A model generated the notes under the pieces. It did no database searches, had not been told where the DNA came from, and was given only the letters and a program-made list of their open reading frames with translations. From Byssothecium circinans (taxonomy: Eukaryota > Ascomycota > Dothideomycetes > Pleosporales > Massarinaceae): 64,000 bases of DNA. Both the position numbers and the translations under genes were made by a program. Numbering within the stretch: the first letter of the stretch is position 1; every line of letters begins with the position of its first letter. Positions 55,585-64,000 of this stretch are shown here, piece by piece. The stretch is taken from assembly GCA_010015675.1 (NCBI GenBank), contig ML976985.1, positions 1 through 64,000 of the forward strand, given 5' to 3'.

Positions 55585-57660
55585 ATGGCAACTGAAGCTA
55601 CAGAACCTGTACACTCTCGTATTGGGCCACGCGGAACAAAACCAGACAATCCTACCTCCAAAGTATACTCGCAGCGTAAGCTTCTTCTCTATTACACCTT
55701 TTTGTAATTAGCTAACGAGGGGGCAGAGTATATTGACCATGCAGCCGGCGAATTCGCCTCTATGGGCCGAGACCTTACCTTCCCTTCGCGATTTCCCACA
55801 TTTACAGATCTTCGAAGAGCTCTCAGCACAAAACGTAACGGTTTCTGGTACGGGCTGTGCTACTATCCCAGTGGACTGAACGTTCCTTGGTCCAAGATGG
55901 AGAAAGATACACTGAATTGTGTTGCAAACAATATGTTGCAACTTCAACCCAATCTCGTATCTGGTCCACCTACTGTTGTGGGGGGGGGACTCTGCGTATC
56001 TCCATCAACAAGCTTCTCAGCTCCTCGATCAGCAACGTCGCTCAGACCAACAACCAGAAAGTAAGTCAGTTTACTTCGTGTTGTGCATTTATACTAAAAC
56101 TCTGCAGTACGGGCAGCGTCTGGAGCTCTTCGTGAAATACGCTTCGTCACGCGCCCATGCGATTAAAACAATTCGCTGCACACCAAAACACTTCAGCTCA
56201 TATTTGCCTACACCCAACTAAGCCCTTTTAACCTCTTCTTACTACTACGTAAAAGACCAGGCCTAGCTTTACAATTTTATATTTTGTTAAAGTTAAAGGA
56301 GAGTAATTAACGTGTTAGGTATTGTAGGCAGTCTTTAGTGGGAGAAGTATTATGTGTGCGGGGAATTCTTTCAACCGCGTGGCGCCTTACGTACAAGAAC
56401 AAAAGAGGTGTTGTTGACCATTTTCGGGGACAATTAGGCAACGCCAGTTTCAGTTTCGTACCCTTCATGAAGCCTACACAGGAGTTTCGCGACGCGGTTG
56501 CACTCCAGATCGGTAATGCTTTCTGGACACTGAGTGCCATCGTCGTCCGAGACAAAGAGGGTATGAGGCGTCTGTATGAAGAGCTTTCAGACGACGAGGG
56601 AGATCAGGTGTCATCGGACCCTGGACAAGGTCGGTCCTGCTTTGGTCTTTGCGAGGCAGTTATTTCTAATACTCAAGCAGGTAGTAGCGTCTCAAATCAC
56701 CTCCCAAGCACGACCAGCGGCGCCATCGAACATCAGAGGAAGAGAAAACAAAGCTCACTTGCGGGAGAAGATGCGGGAAGAGACAGCCAACGTCATGCGC
56801 CTAGGCTCCGTCTACGACTGAACACCATCCAACCATCATCAGGTCAAGAAAGTCAGAATGGAGAAGTTCGGGACAAAGCGCGAGTATCCCGAGAGGAGAG
56901 AGCACCGCGTTCTAACATCCCAACGCCATCGACAAACCTCCAAGAGCGCCCCGCAGCTCCCAAATGCATATTTGGACAAGAATCACCTTGCATCTATCGA
57001 TTCGTCATGAATTGATATGAATTTCGTGTTCTACAGCTCCCTGTATTTGTCGAAACTAGAGGCATTCAAATTCTCATCCAGGAAAAGACTGGAACTACGC
57101 CCAAGCAGCTCAACCAGTGGCTCACCGAAAACTACAAAGGTGAAACGACGATGCGGGCCGGGGCTGAGCTAATCGAGGGGTTTTCCGCTGATGCACTCCA
57201 CCGCCTTGCAACGGATTTCTGCGTAGAGCTTCGGTGTTTCGAGGAATTTGTCGCTGTCCTTGGCGACCCATGGGCATACTCCAATGCGACATGCATGCTC
57301 CAGAACTGCTGCTCTCTTGAGGTTAACCTAGACCTTGACAATTCTGCATCAATCGAACGTGTGAAGGAGCACATGTTACAGCACCCAGATTCCTGGCAGT
57401 GCCTCGAATGCGGCTCCTTGTGTGAGAATAAGGAGACATTAGAGATCCACCGCCAACTACCTCACGACTTATCCTTCCAGCGATTGCGAAAAAGACAATT
57501 CAGCATATTAGCGCTAATGCATCTCATCCGGACTTGGTTCACGAACACGACTAGGAAAAGCTTTCCTATTAGTGTACGGAGTATATACGGCGAGCATTCC
57601 CACGGTGTGGTGGTGTGCCGCGTGCATCTGAAGGCAGGCAATAATCATGCAGGGATGTAG
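55585..57660 (+). pseudogene. Broken gene of unknown family with a C2H2-like motif, disrupted by a G-run frameshift and a MITE
   Basis: The ATG at 55585 begins MATEATEPVHSRIGPRG. A good 51-nt intron (55676-55726) leads to EFASMGRDLTFPSRF and FWYGLCYYPSGLNVPW. At a G9 run near 55980 the natural phase is lost by one base. In the other phase it continues as LRISINKLLSSSISN to a GTAAGT intron ending CTCTGCAG. The next exon (VRAASGALREIRFVT) is interrupted at 56151 by MITE copy 2. Beyond it the frame goes on as RLTYKNKRGVVDHFRGQ and stays open, except for a TGA at 57013, to 57660. That last part holds CLECGSLCENKETLEIHRQLPH, a C2H2-like finger. Loss of function seems likely. Confidence 0.68.
56156..56381. 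mobile_element. MITE copy 2, inserted in a coding exon
   Basis: The element is 226 bp and homologous to 9376-9594 over its whole length (shared words include CCTAGCTTTACAATT, GAGTAATTAACGTGTTAG and GCGGGGAATTCTTTCAA). It is flanked by GCGCC on both sides (56151-56155 and 56382-56386). The left end reads CATGCGATTAAAAC where copy 1 has CACGCGATTGAATC, consistent with C-to-T decay. It lies within an exon of the pseudogene. Confidence 0.9.
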
Positions 57661-57978
57661 TTCACAGACTCTCGCGGGGCTGCAAAAGCCGGCAGTAGCA
57701 CCCGTGTTAAAGTCCCCGCCAGAAGTCTGGCAGAGCTATGCAGACCATTATTCATATATAAATTAGTTTCTACCCTAGTGCCGACTGTCTCTGCTCCATG
57801 AGAGACAGACCAGCCGCTGCGTGTCCCGTTCGCTGAATTGTCCACTTGTGAGGGCGTGTTAGTGTCTCCGACACCCCAGCCGCAATAATGCAGGGTTTGC
57901 AGGGTAGTGGCCGCGGGGTGGCGTCCGATCTCCTCGTTTCAATATCACAAAGCCATCCTTTCACCACCTCAACCGCAC
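57648..57978. repeat. Duplicated segment, copy B, with a 140-bp insertion
   Basis: This matches 54412-54587, but between ACAGAC and a second ACAGAC it holds about 140 extra bases, starting TCTCGCGGGG and ending CATGAGAG. The direct ACAGAC repeats could be a target duplication of an insertion or the footprint of a deletion in copy A. It lies in the promoter of the PX gene. Confidence 0.75.
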
Positions 57979-58109
57979 TAAATTATCCTGCTGCATGCCG
58001 CCGGCGCTGCACCACCTCCATATCGATAACACTCCTCTAAACCCCGTTCTATATCTTCTTGCTTAATCCGATTGTGCCCCGCTGCACGCGCCGCCACTCG
58101 GCTAGATGG

Positions 58110-58864
58110 ATGGAGTCTGCGCGCTCTGAAGCTGTCAACCGCCGCACCACATCCCCAGACTCCGAAGATGGGGGCAAAGACGCCACTGCTCGCCCAGAGC
58201 GCAACTCCCTGATCCCGCCGTACTGGCAGAGGCAGGAGCGCAATGGGTCGCGCCTCAGCTGCCAGTCCGTTGAGAATGGCGCTCGGCCGACTCCCATACG
58301 CCTTGAAGATCACACCGACGAGGGCTCGGAGTCGCTGAACGCCCTCTGGGCCAAACATGTAAGGATTGACGATTACGTGATTGTGGGGAACAGCACTGCG
58401 CCCGCGTTTGGGGCGGCATATGTGGTTTTCAATGTAACTGTCGAAACACTGGATGTAAGTATGCAGGTCTCATCCTTAGTTCCGACTCGACTGACCCAGT
58501 GTTAAGGGAGGTCCTATGAAGATTATCAAAAGGTACTCTGAATTTGATGACCTCCGCGAGAAGCTGGTCAAGAGCTTCCCCCACGCAGCAGCTTCCATGC
58601 CACCGCTGCCTCCAAAATCCGTCGTCTGTAAGTCACACCACCCCACTTGCCGGATCCGCACATTTCCGATATTGACTGTGCATAGCTCGCTTTCGTCCCA
58701 GGTTTCTCGAAAGACGAAGGGTTGGCCTTGCTTATTTCTTGAAGTACGTTGATCTCGTGCACCCAGATGCGCTAGCGAATATCGTTCTGACTATTTTTAG
58801 TTGCGTCTTGTTGAACCCAGAGTTCGCCGGATCACCCGTCCTCAAAGAGTTTCTCTTCTCGTAA
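58110..58864 (+). CDS. PX-domain phosphoinositide-binding protein (Ypt35-like)
   Basis: There are four exons, 58110-58454, 58507-58627, 58686-58743 and 58801-58864, giving 195 aa. The ATG at 58110 is the first in frame. A disordered N-terminus of about 75 residues precedes the PX domain. The PX marks are KRYSEFDDLREKL, PPLPPKSVVSRFRPRFLERRRVGLAYFL and LNPEFAGSPVLKEFLF. The KRYSEF basic residue and the PPLPPK loop bind PI3P. Size and layout match the yeast endosomal protein Ypt35. Introns are 52, 58 and 57 nt. Confidence 0.9.
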
Positions 58865-59397
58865 CATGATTATATCTGCATATATTGAATCAGGCCTACG
58901 GAGGGTGGGTTTTGGTACCTACATAATGTCTAATACCAGAACCTGTACAACTCACCCCCGAATGTGAACATAGCTACCATATCACCATGTCCTGAAAAGC
59001 TTCCCACAGTAGGCGTGACGTCTCACTATCTCAACGACAATTGGACGTTCAGGCAGGTAGTAGTGCAAGGATTGGCCAGCAGTAACCTGTGGCGTTGAGC
59101 TATTCACATGAATTTCCGCTTTTTCCTCTATCTTATTGGCCAGGTTTTGTCCAGAGTGCGATTATTTTCTTGGGAACAGCATATTCACACTCCCAACGAG
59201 GAATTGCACAATATCTATACAAAACAGAGCTCATACTGTGCGCGCATTGGAATGTCCCGCTCTGCTACATAGAGTCCGCGGGACGTCCACCAGAACCCCT
59301 AGCAGCTCCGTTTTCCAGCAGTGCAACAGCCCCCTCGCGACTATCCAAAATGAATGCCACCCTCCAAGCTCAATAACACGTACAATGAACCAGCGCG
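58865..59397. other. Spacer between the PX and SAS4 genes
   Basis: These 533 bp contain the SAS4 promoter and leader. No supported gene was found. Confidence 0.4.
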
Positions 59398-61063
59398 ATG
59401 CTCAAAGCAATGGCCAATCTCATCCGGCCAGCTACTGAGCGGCGAGTGCAGAGGCACAATAAGTCGCGATCCCCGCCCGCAGCAGCAGCAGCAGCTTCAA
59501 CAGGCACCGACTCGGCCCACCGCCAGCTCGAACGCTCGACGCAGCCCCCAATACAGGATTCCATTGCAGTCGCAACGCGCCGAACAGCACGAAGCACGCC
59601 GCGCATCTCACTCCACGACAGGATAGCAGAGGAGACGCCTGCCACTCCTGCCGTCTCCTCGCGCAAGCGTCCCGCGTCTGCGCTCGCCGACGACGCGACT
59701 ACGGATGCAAGACCACCGGTGAAGGTCACGGTCACACAACCACATGGCGAGCTTCTCCGCATCACAAATGGGGTACCGAAACATCTCGGAATTGGCGCCG
59801 ATGAGATTCCGTCAGCCAGATCAACGCCTAGTGCCAGCAGCGGAGCTGGTCTCTCTGTACCGGTGCAGACCCCCCAAGCGCAGCAGCCAGGCAGTGCCAA
59901 TTCAGACAAGAGGAGTCTGAGAAGCCAAGATGGAAGCTCTAGGCTTAAGAGCGACCTGTCTACCTATTTCACAAACTATGACGAGATCATGGATGGGGTA
60001 GAGAAGACCTCTGGTACGTTTCATGGAGCTTCAATGCGGGAGACTGCTAACGCTGAGGCAGACTTCCTCAACATCGACACTCCCATATACCTCGTAGACG
60101 AGCCGATCAAGTCCCTAAGAAGATCGCAAGACCTTCCCATGCCCGAAGCTGCGCGCAAATCAGCTAGTCCCTCACGGTCGCGAAAAGCACGAGCTCAAAC
60201 CCCGACCCGCAAGCCCTCCAATGCCATGTTACTTCCGCCCTCACAATCCTCTACCTCCTTTCAAGAGATCGACTACTCCACGATAACCAACATCATCAAA
60301 ACCGACACCGACGATGATCCTCTCGCGGACCCGGTCTACTTCGCACAGCACCGACGAGCTGAGCGGAAGGAGAAGCAGCTCCGGAATATAGAAAAGGAGC
60401 GAGCTCAGCATGAGAAAGGTCAGCTGGAGAAGTTGCTGGATGGTCTGCAGGGACCTGACTGGCTCAAGACCATGGGCATAACGGGAGTGACGGACGGAGA
60501 GAAGGTGAAGTGGGAGCCGAAGAGGGACTACTTCATCAAGGAAGTCGAAACGCTGATGGAGAAGTTCCGGCGGTGGAAGGAACAAGAGAAGCGGGTGAGG
60601 GCGGGTAAGGAGGCTGCGGTGGCTAAAGAGGAGTCTGAAGAAGATGACTCAGAGTCAGGTACGTACGAAGTGATCAGATGAATGCTCAAATACCGACTAA
60701 CACCATCCAGAACCTGACGCCAACAAGCCCAATGGCAAACAGTCCGCAGTCTCACCTCACAGCAAAGCTCCCTCGCCGCCCAAACCTCGAAGACCACCTC
60801 GACCGCATGGATTTCTCCTCCCCATCCTCACCCCGGTGCCAACGACTCCCTTTCAGTCCTTCTATTCAAAACCACATCTTCGAGCAGCTGCATTGGGAAA
60901 GCATAGACATGGACGCAACGCAAGTGCGTTTGGTCAACCAATACCAGAGTGGGAAGCACATGACTTTGAACTGCCGGAGGACTTTGTTACGCCCGAGTTT
61001 TTGAGGGATAACGCGAGGAAAAGAAGACGACGGAAGAGGGAGAGTATCAGCGGTCCTCTGTAG
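59398..61063 (+). CDS. SAS4: SAS-complex subunit 4-like protein
   Basis: There are two exons, 59398-60658 and 60711-61063, giving 537 aa. The region around residues 300-400 has the Sas4 domain: DPLADPVYFAQHRRAERKEK, QLRNIEKERAQHEKGQLEKL, GPDWLKTMGITGVTDGEK and KRDYFIKEVETLMEKFRRW. The N-terminal 180 residues are disordered. The C-terminal exon is basic and ends RKRRRRKRESISGPL. Sas4 holds the MYST acetyltransferase Sas2 in the SAS complex that acetylates H4K16. In filamentous fungi this link is inferred. The intron has 52 nt. Confidence 0.88.
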
Positions 61064-61590
61064 GCCATTGCATGCTCGCTCGTTGGACTCATACCGTCTC
61101 TTTTTACATTCGCTCTGTGCATACCCTGTATATTGGGAAAGGCATTTTCCAGACTAGTGCTCTCTAAAGAGCTGGGCTCCGCATTCGGAGGAGCTTGTGT
61201 ATGTCTACCTCACCCAGGGCGTTCTGTGTATTATAGATCTTCAGCACAAACCAGTTGAACGTTGAAATGAATTATATCTCATCGCATTCAGCAGTCTTCT
61301 AATCTTACTCCCGTGTATGGGTGATACAGCACTTCACAGCCCCTTGTGAATCTCATACACTCTTCTCGCCCTTGGTCCGAAGCTCGAAGGGCCATTTCAA
61401 CCTGCGGCTATCACTCGCCATGTCTACAGCCCTTTCGTGGCTCGGGTGCTCAGGTCAAAGTCATACTACTAACTAGCAAGCCGTTTATCTCTCTTCCTGT
61501 AGACTCAGCCTTTCACCCAATTTTATAGAGTGTACCCCATCGATTTCCATAAAAGTGCTTTCATGCCAACGCCCACGCATCCGCTTCACT
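61064..61590. other. Convergent spacer
   Basis: No supported gene was found. It receives the 3' ends of SAS4 and the small minus-strand gene. Confidence 0.4.
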
Positions 61591-61941
61591 TCACCCCCAA
61601 ACCGCCTTCTCAACCGCCTGCCTCGCCTCTACTAATCCGCCCCCTAGCTCTCCCTTCTTATGCGCCTCCTTGACCGCATAGTGCAATTCCATAAGATCCT
61701 TTGCACGCCTGAGATCGGGATCTTGGTCGTCTGCCTTCTCAGGGGCTTCGTGGGGGTTCAAAGGAGAATTTGGACGAGCGGAAACGAGGGCTAGCGCCGC
61801 GGTGGGATCCTATTGTTCCATGTTAGACGGGACTGTTGCTTGGAGGGAGAGGGACGGCAGACGTACACAGACGCGCAATGAGACGAGGTCGGAGAGGATT
61901 TCTGCGACGTGCAAGGTTGGGTGGGCGACTTCTTTCGCCAT
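61591..61941 (-). CDS. Small helical protein of unknown function
   Basis: There are two exons, 61867-61941 and 61591-61809, with a 57-nt intron (GTACGT donor, AATAG acceptor) in phase 0, giving 97 aa. The product begins MAKEVAHPTLHVAEILSDLV and continues helical and charged (DLRRAKDLMELHYAVKEAHK). No signal or membrane segment is present. The spliced frame and even codon use suggest a real conserved small protein, but I do not recognise it. It is divergent from the FAHD1-like gene with 260 bp between starts. Confidence 0.65.
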
Positions 61942-62202
61942 ATTGTCCCTTTTTTCGTGGCTTTCTTCGTCCCGTTTCCTCGGTGCTACAATGGTCGAAG
62001 TGGGATGGATGATGTTCGAAATGCAAGAGCCGGGGTGAGGGAAGCTCTGACCAACTATAATCCCCACAGCGCGTTCGGCGCTAAGGCAGGATAAACGCGG
62101 CAATTGAGGCTCAAATAATACTAACCTCGCTTCTTCACTTCAGAGTCTTGGACGTTCTTTTTTCCCTGCTCGCTCTGTACATAGGTGTACTTATTGGAAG
62201 AG

Positions 62203-63309
62203 ATGGCGAGTCTCCAGTCGCTCAGGGCGAATTGCCGCAAGGTACGTGGATTTCATTGAACAATATGCCCTGGTGAGGTAGTGGCCATGTGAAAATTGTA
62301 GTGATGGAATGAGGATCAGAAAAGAGAGTTGAGAGTCAATTGGGTGCCATTGGGACATTTCTTGGATGCGGAAAGATATGTTTCTTACCGGAGATTTTGT
62401 GCTATCATGGTCATTAATACATAGACAGGTCATGTGCATAGGCCGGAACTATGCGTAAGAAACAGCAACGCCCAAATATGGAGCGTACGCCATCTAACTC
62501 GGAGATAGCGACCATATTAAGGAGCTGAACAGTGCCCGCCCAAAGCAACCCTTCTTCTTCCTCAAGCCCCCATCGTCAATCCTGCTCCCGGGAACCGGGC
62601 CCGTTCTACGTCCGCGAGGCGTGACCGTGCACTACGAAGTCGAACTCGGACTCATCATGGGAAAGCAAGTGCGGGATCTACATCCTGAGGACACAAAAGG
62701 AGCTCTAGATGCGATTGAAGGTATGATGTATTACATGCTCTGACTTCGAAAACGCCAACAAACTGTTCCATGCATTCCCGAAATCTCGTTGAAAACCGCA
62801 GACTAACTTTTGATGTAAGGATATCTGCTCGCCGTTGATATGACTGCCCGAAATGTCCAAGACGAAGCGAAGAGGAAAGGGCTGCCGTGGGTAAGATTGC
62901 CACTGTACGAACTGCCCATGAGACACGCTAACCTCGTATCTCAACCTCGTAGTCAATTGCAAAGGGTTTTGATACATTCATGCCCATTAGCAACATCATC
63001 CCCAAAGCACGCATCCCTGACCCCCAGAAGGCTCACTTGTGGCTCTCAGTCAACAACGAAGTGAAACAGTCTGATAACACAGAACTGATGCTCTTCCGGA
63101 TCCCAAGACAGCTGAGTGACATTAGTCGAGTGATGACACTCGAGAAGGGCGACATCGTCCTCACAGGCACGCCAAAAGGTGTGGGGCCTGTGAAGACGGG
63201 AGACGTTATGCGGGCGGGCTTGAAGGTAGACGGTGAAGATATTGGAGAAGCGAGTATCGAGGTACCGGTAGTGGATCGTGAAGGATTGTATGAATTTAAG
63301 GAAACTTGA
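62203..63309 (+). CDS. Fumarylacetoacetate hydrolase family protein (FAHD1-like)
   Basis: There are five exons: 62203-62241, 62429-62454, 62509-62720, 62820-62890 and 62953-63309, giving 234 aa. Family marks are VMCIGRNYADHIKELNSA, RPKQPFFFLKPPSSILLPG, VHYEVELGLIMGK (metal-binding Glu pair), GYLLAVDMTARNVQDEAKRKGLPW, AKGFDTFMPIS and GDIVLTGTPKGVGPV. By family it is an acylpyruvase or oxaloacetate decarboxylase, probably mitochondrial or cytosolic. The first intron is long (187 nt). The length fits FAHD1 exactly. Confidence 0.93.
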
Positions 63310-63426
63310 CTGGACTGCCATCCGGGGAGCAAATCAAACGCCCAGTCTTGTGTCAGCATTTGGGTACACTGCCAATGGTCCGAAAAGCAGAATTGTCCTC
63401 GAATTCCAGCTTTTTTATTGAAAATA

Positions 63427-64000
63427 TCAAAAATTCTGATCCGGTTTATCCATTTCATGTGTTGGTGATGCTACTGTCGATGCTGAATCAGTTGCTGGTG
63501 CCTGTCGCGGCGGCGTAGCTTCCTTTCGGGCCATAGACATCTGCTTGACCGTGCTTCTACGTAGACTTAGCGACATGAATTCGCCCTTCGGGTTGCGGCG
63601 TGTGGCTCTCTGCGAGATTTGGTTTGACACATTGGGTGGGCCTTGACGTGGTTTCTCACGACCAGGTTGTTTTTGCCGCGCATTTGACTTTGCAGGAGCA
63701 CGTTGCTTTTTTCGCGGATTCGACTTCGCAGGGGCAGGTCGCACTGGGGCTTTCCCATGAGGTTCGCTGGACTTGGCTGGTTCAACACGCTGGGTCGCTT
63801 GCAACGCTGAGCTCATCATTGCCTTTGTTCCTACATTCTGAGTGGCCGGACGTTTGCTCTGATTGTAGTCTTCCTGTGACTGCATCATTCGGCGTAGCCG
63901 TTCAGCCTCTGAATCAAGAGACATCTTCTGCTTCTTCCTAGGACTGGACATCTCGTCGAGATAGTCTGTCGCTACTGAACTCAAGTCACGCTCATCAACA
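63427..64000 (-). CDS. C-terminal part of a basic, disordered protein (runs off the right edge)
   Basis: A minus-strand frame open from base 64000 to the stop at 63427 encodes at least 190 aa. It is rich in Lys, Arg, Gln, Pro and Ser. It contains SSPRKKQKMSLDSEAERLRR and two related basic units (PAPAKSNPRKKQR, APAKSNARQKQP) repeated 13 residues apart. There is no ATG start in the window, so the gene begins further right. A nuclear location is likely. No family was recognised. Confidence 0.65.
   Translation of the reverse strand, partial: VDERDLSSVATDYLDEMSSPRKKQKMSLDSEAERLRRMMQSQEDYNQSKRPATQNVGTKAMMSSALQATQRVEPAKSSEPHGKAPVRPAPAKSNPRKKQRAPAKSNARQKQPGREKPRQGPPNVSNQISQRATRRNPKGEFMSLSLRRSTVKQMSMARKEATPPRQAPATDSASTVASPTHEMDKPDQNF

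Overview
This window looks like nuclear DNA of a filamentous ascomycete (Pezizomycotina). I infer the class Dothideomycetes, probably Pleosporales, from the look of the gene families, and this is not proven. The evidence for a filamentous fungus is short introns (mostly 44-70 nt) with GTAAGT-like donors, CTAAC-like branch sites and YAG acceptors, monocistronic genes on both strands, and fungal families such as CBM1, COQ6, SAS4, SNU114, ERG10, ZIP and DUF7707-type GPI proteins. Most genes had to be rebuilt by joining reading frames across introns. Phases and totals were checked by hand, and exon boundaries are given in the entries.

Layout. 0-15.4 kb is a mixed core and accessory region: a Ste20/GCK kinase cut by the left edge, a small Lys/Pro-rich protein, a mitochondrial PPR protein, a decayed reading frame, a secreted GH114 enzyme fused to a cellulose-binding CBM1, a MITE, a GNAT acetyltransferase, a type-B carboxylesterase and a membrane protein. 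At 15.78-15.92 kb lies a tRNA-Pro(AGG) gene. It carries the usual intron at 37/38 and also a 50-nt insertion in the D-arm that has every mark of a spliceosomal intron. This is the most unusual object in the window.

16.4-26.3 kb is an accessory island of four genes I cannot assign to any family (A to D below), separated by long AT-rich spacers and a broken eEF1B-gamma/GST-like fragment. 27.4-29.2 kb holds a secreted GH16 glucanase with a decaying repeated tail and a tandem repeat in its promoter. 30.6 kb has a small Cys-rich gene.

31.6-50 kb is dense housekeeping DNA: ERG10 thiolase and SNU114 (divergent), a MutL homologue, an Ada-like zinc/AraC protein, a ZIP zinc transporter, a fungal transcription-factor-like protein, a ChaC gamma-glutamylcyclotransferase and COQ6. 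50-64 kb contains a disordered protein, a GPI-anchored Cys-rich wall protein, a pseudogene broken by a second MITE copy and a G-run frameshift, a PX-domain protein, SAS4, a small unknown protein, a FAHD1-like hydrolase and a right-edge partial gene.

There is no operon logic. Shared biology is limited to plant-wall or fungal-wall degradation (GH114-CBM1, GH16) and to mitochondrial or nuclear housekeeping. Accessory segments (6-12, 16-31 and 54-58 kb) alternate with conserved blocks.
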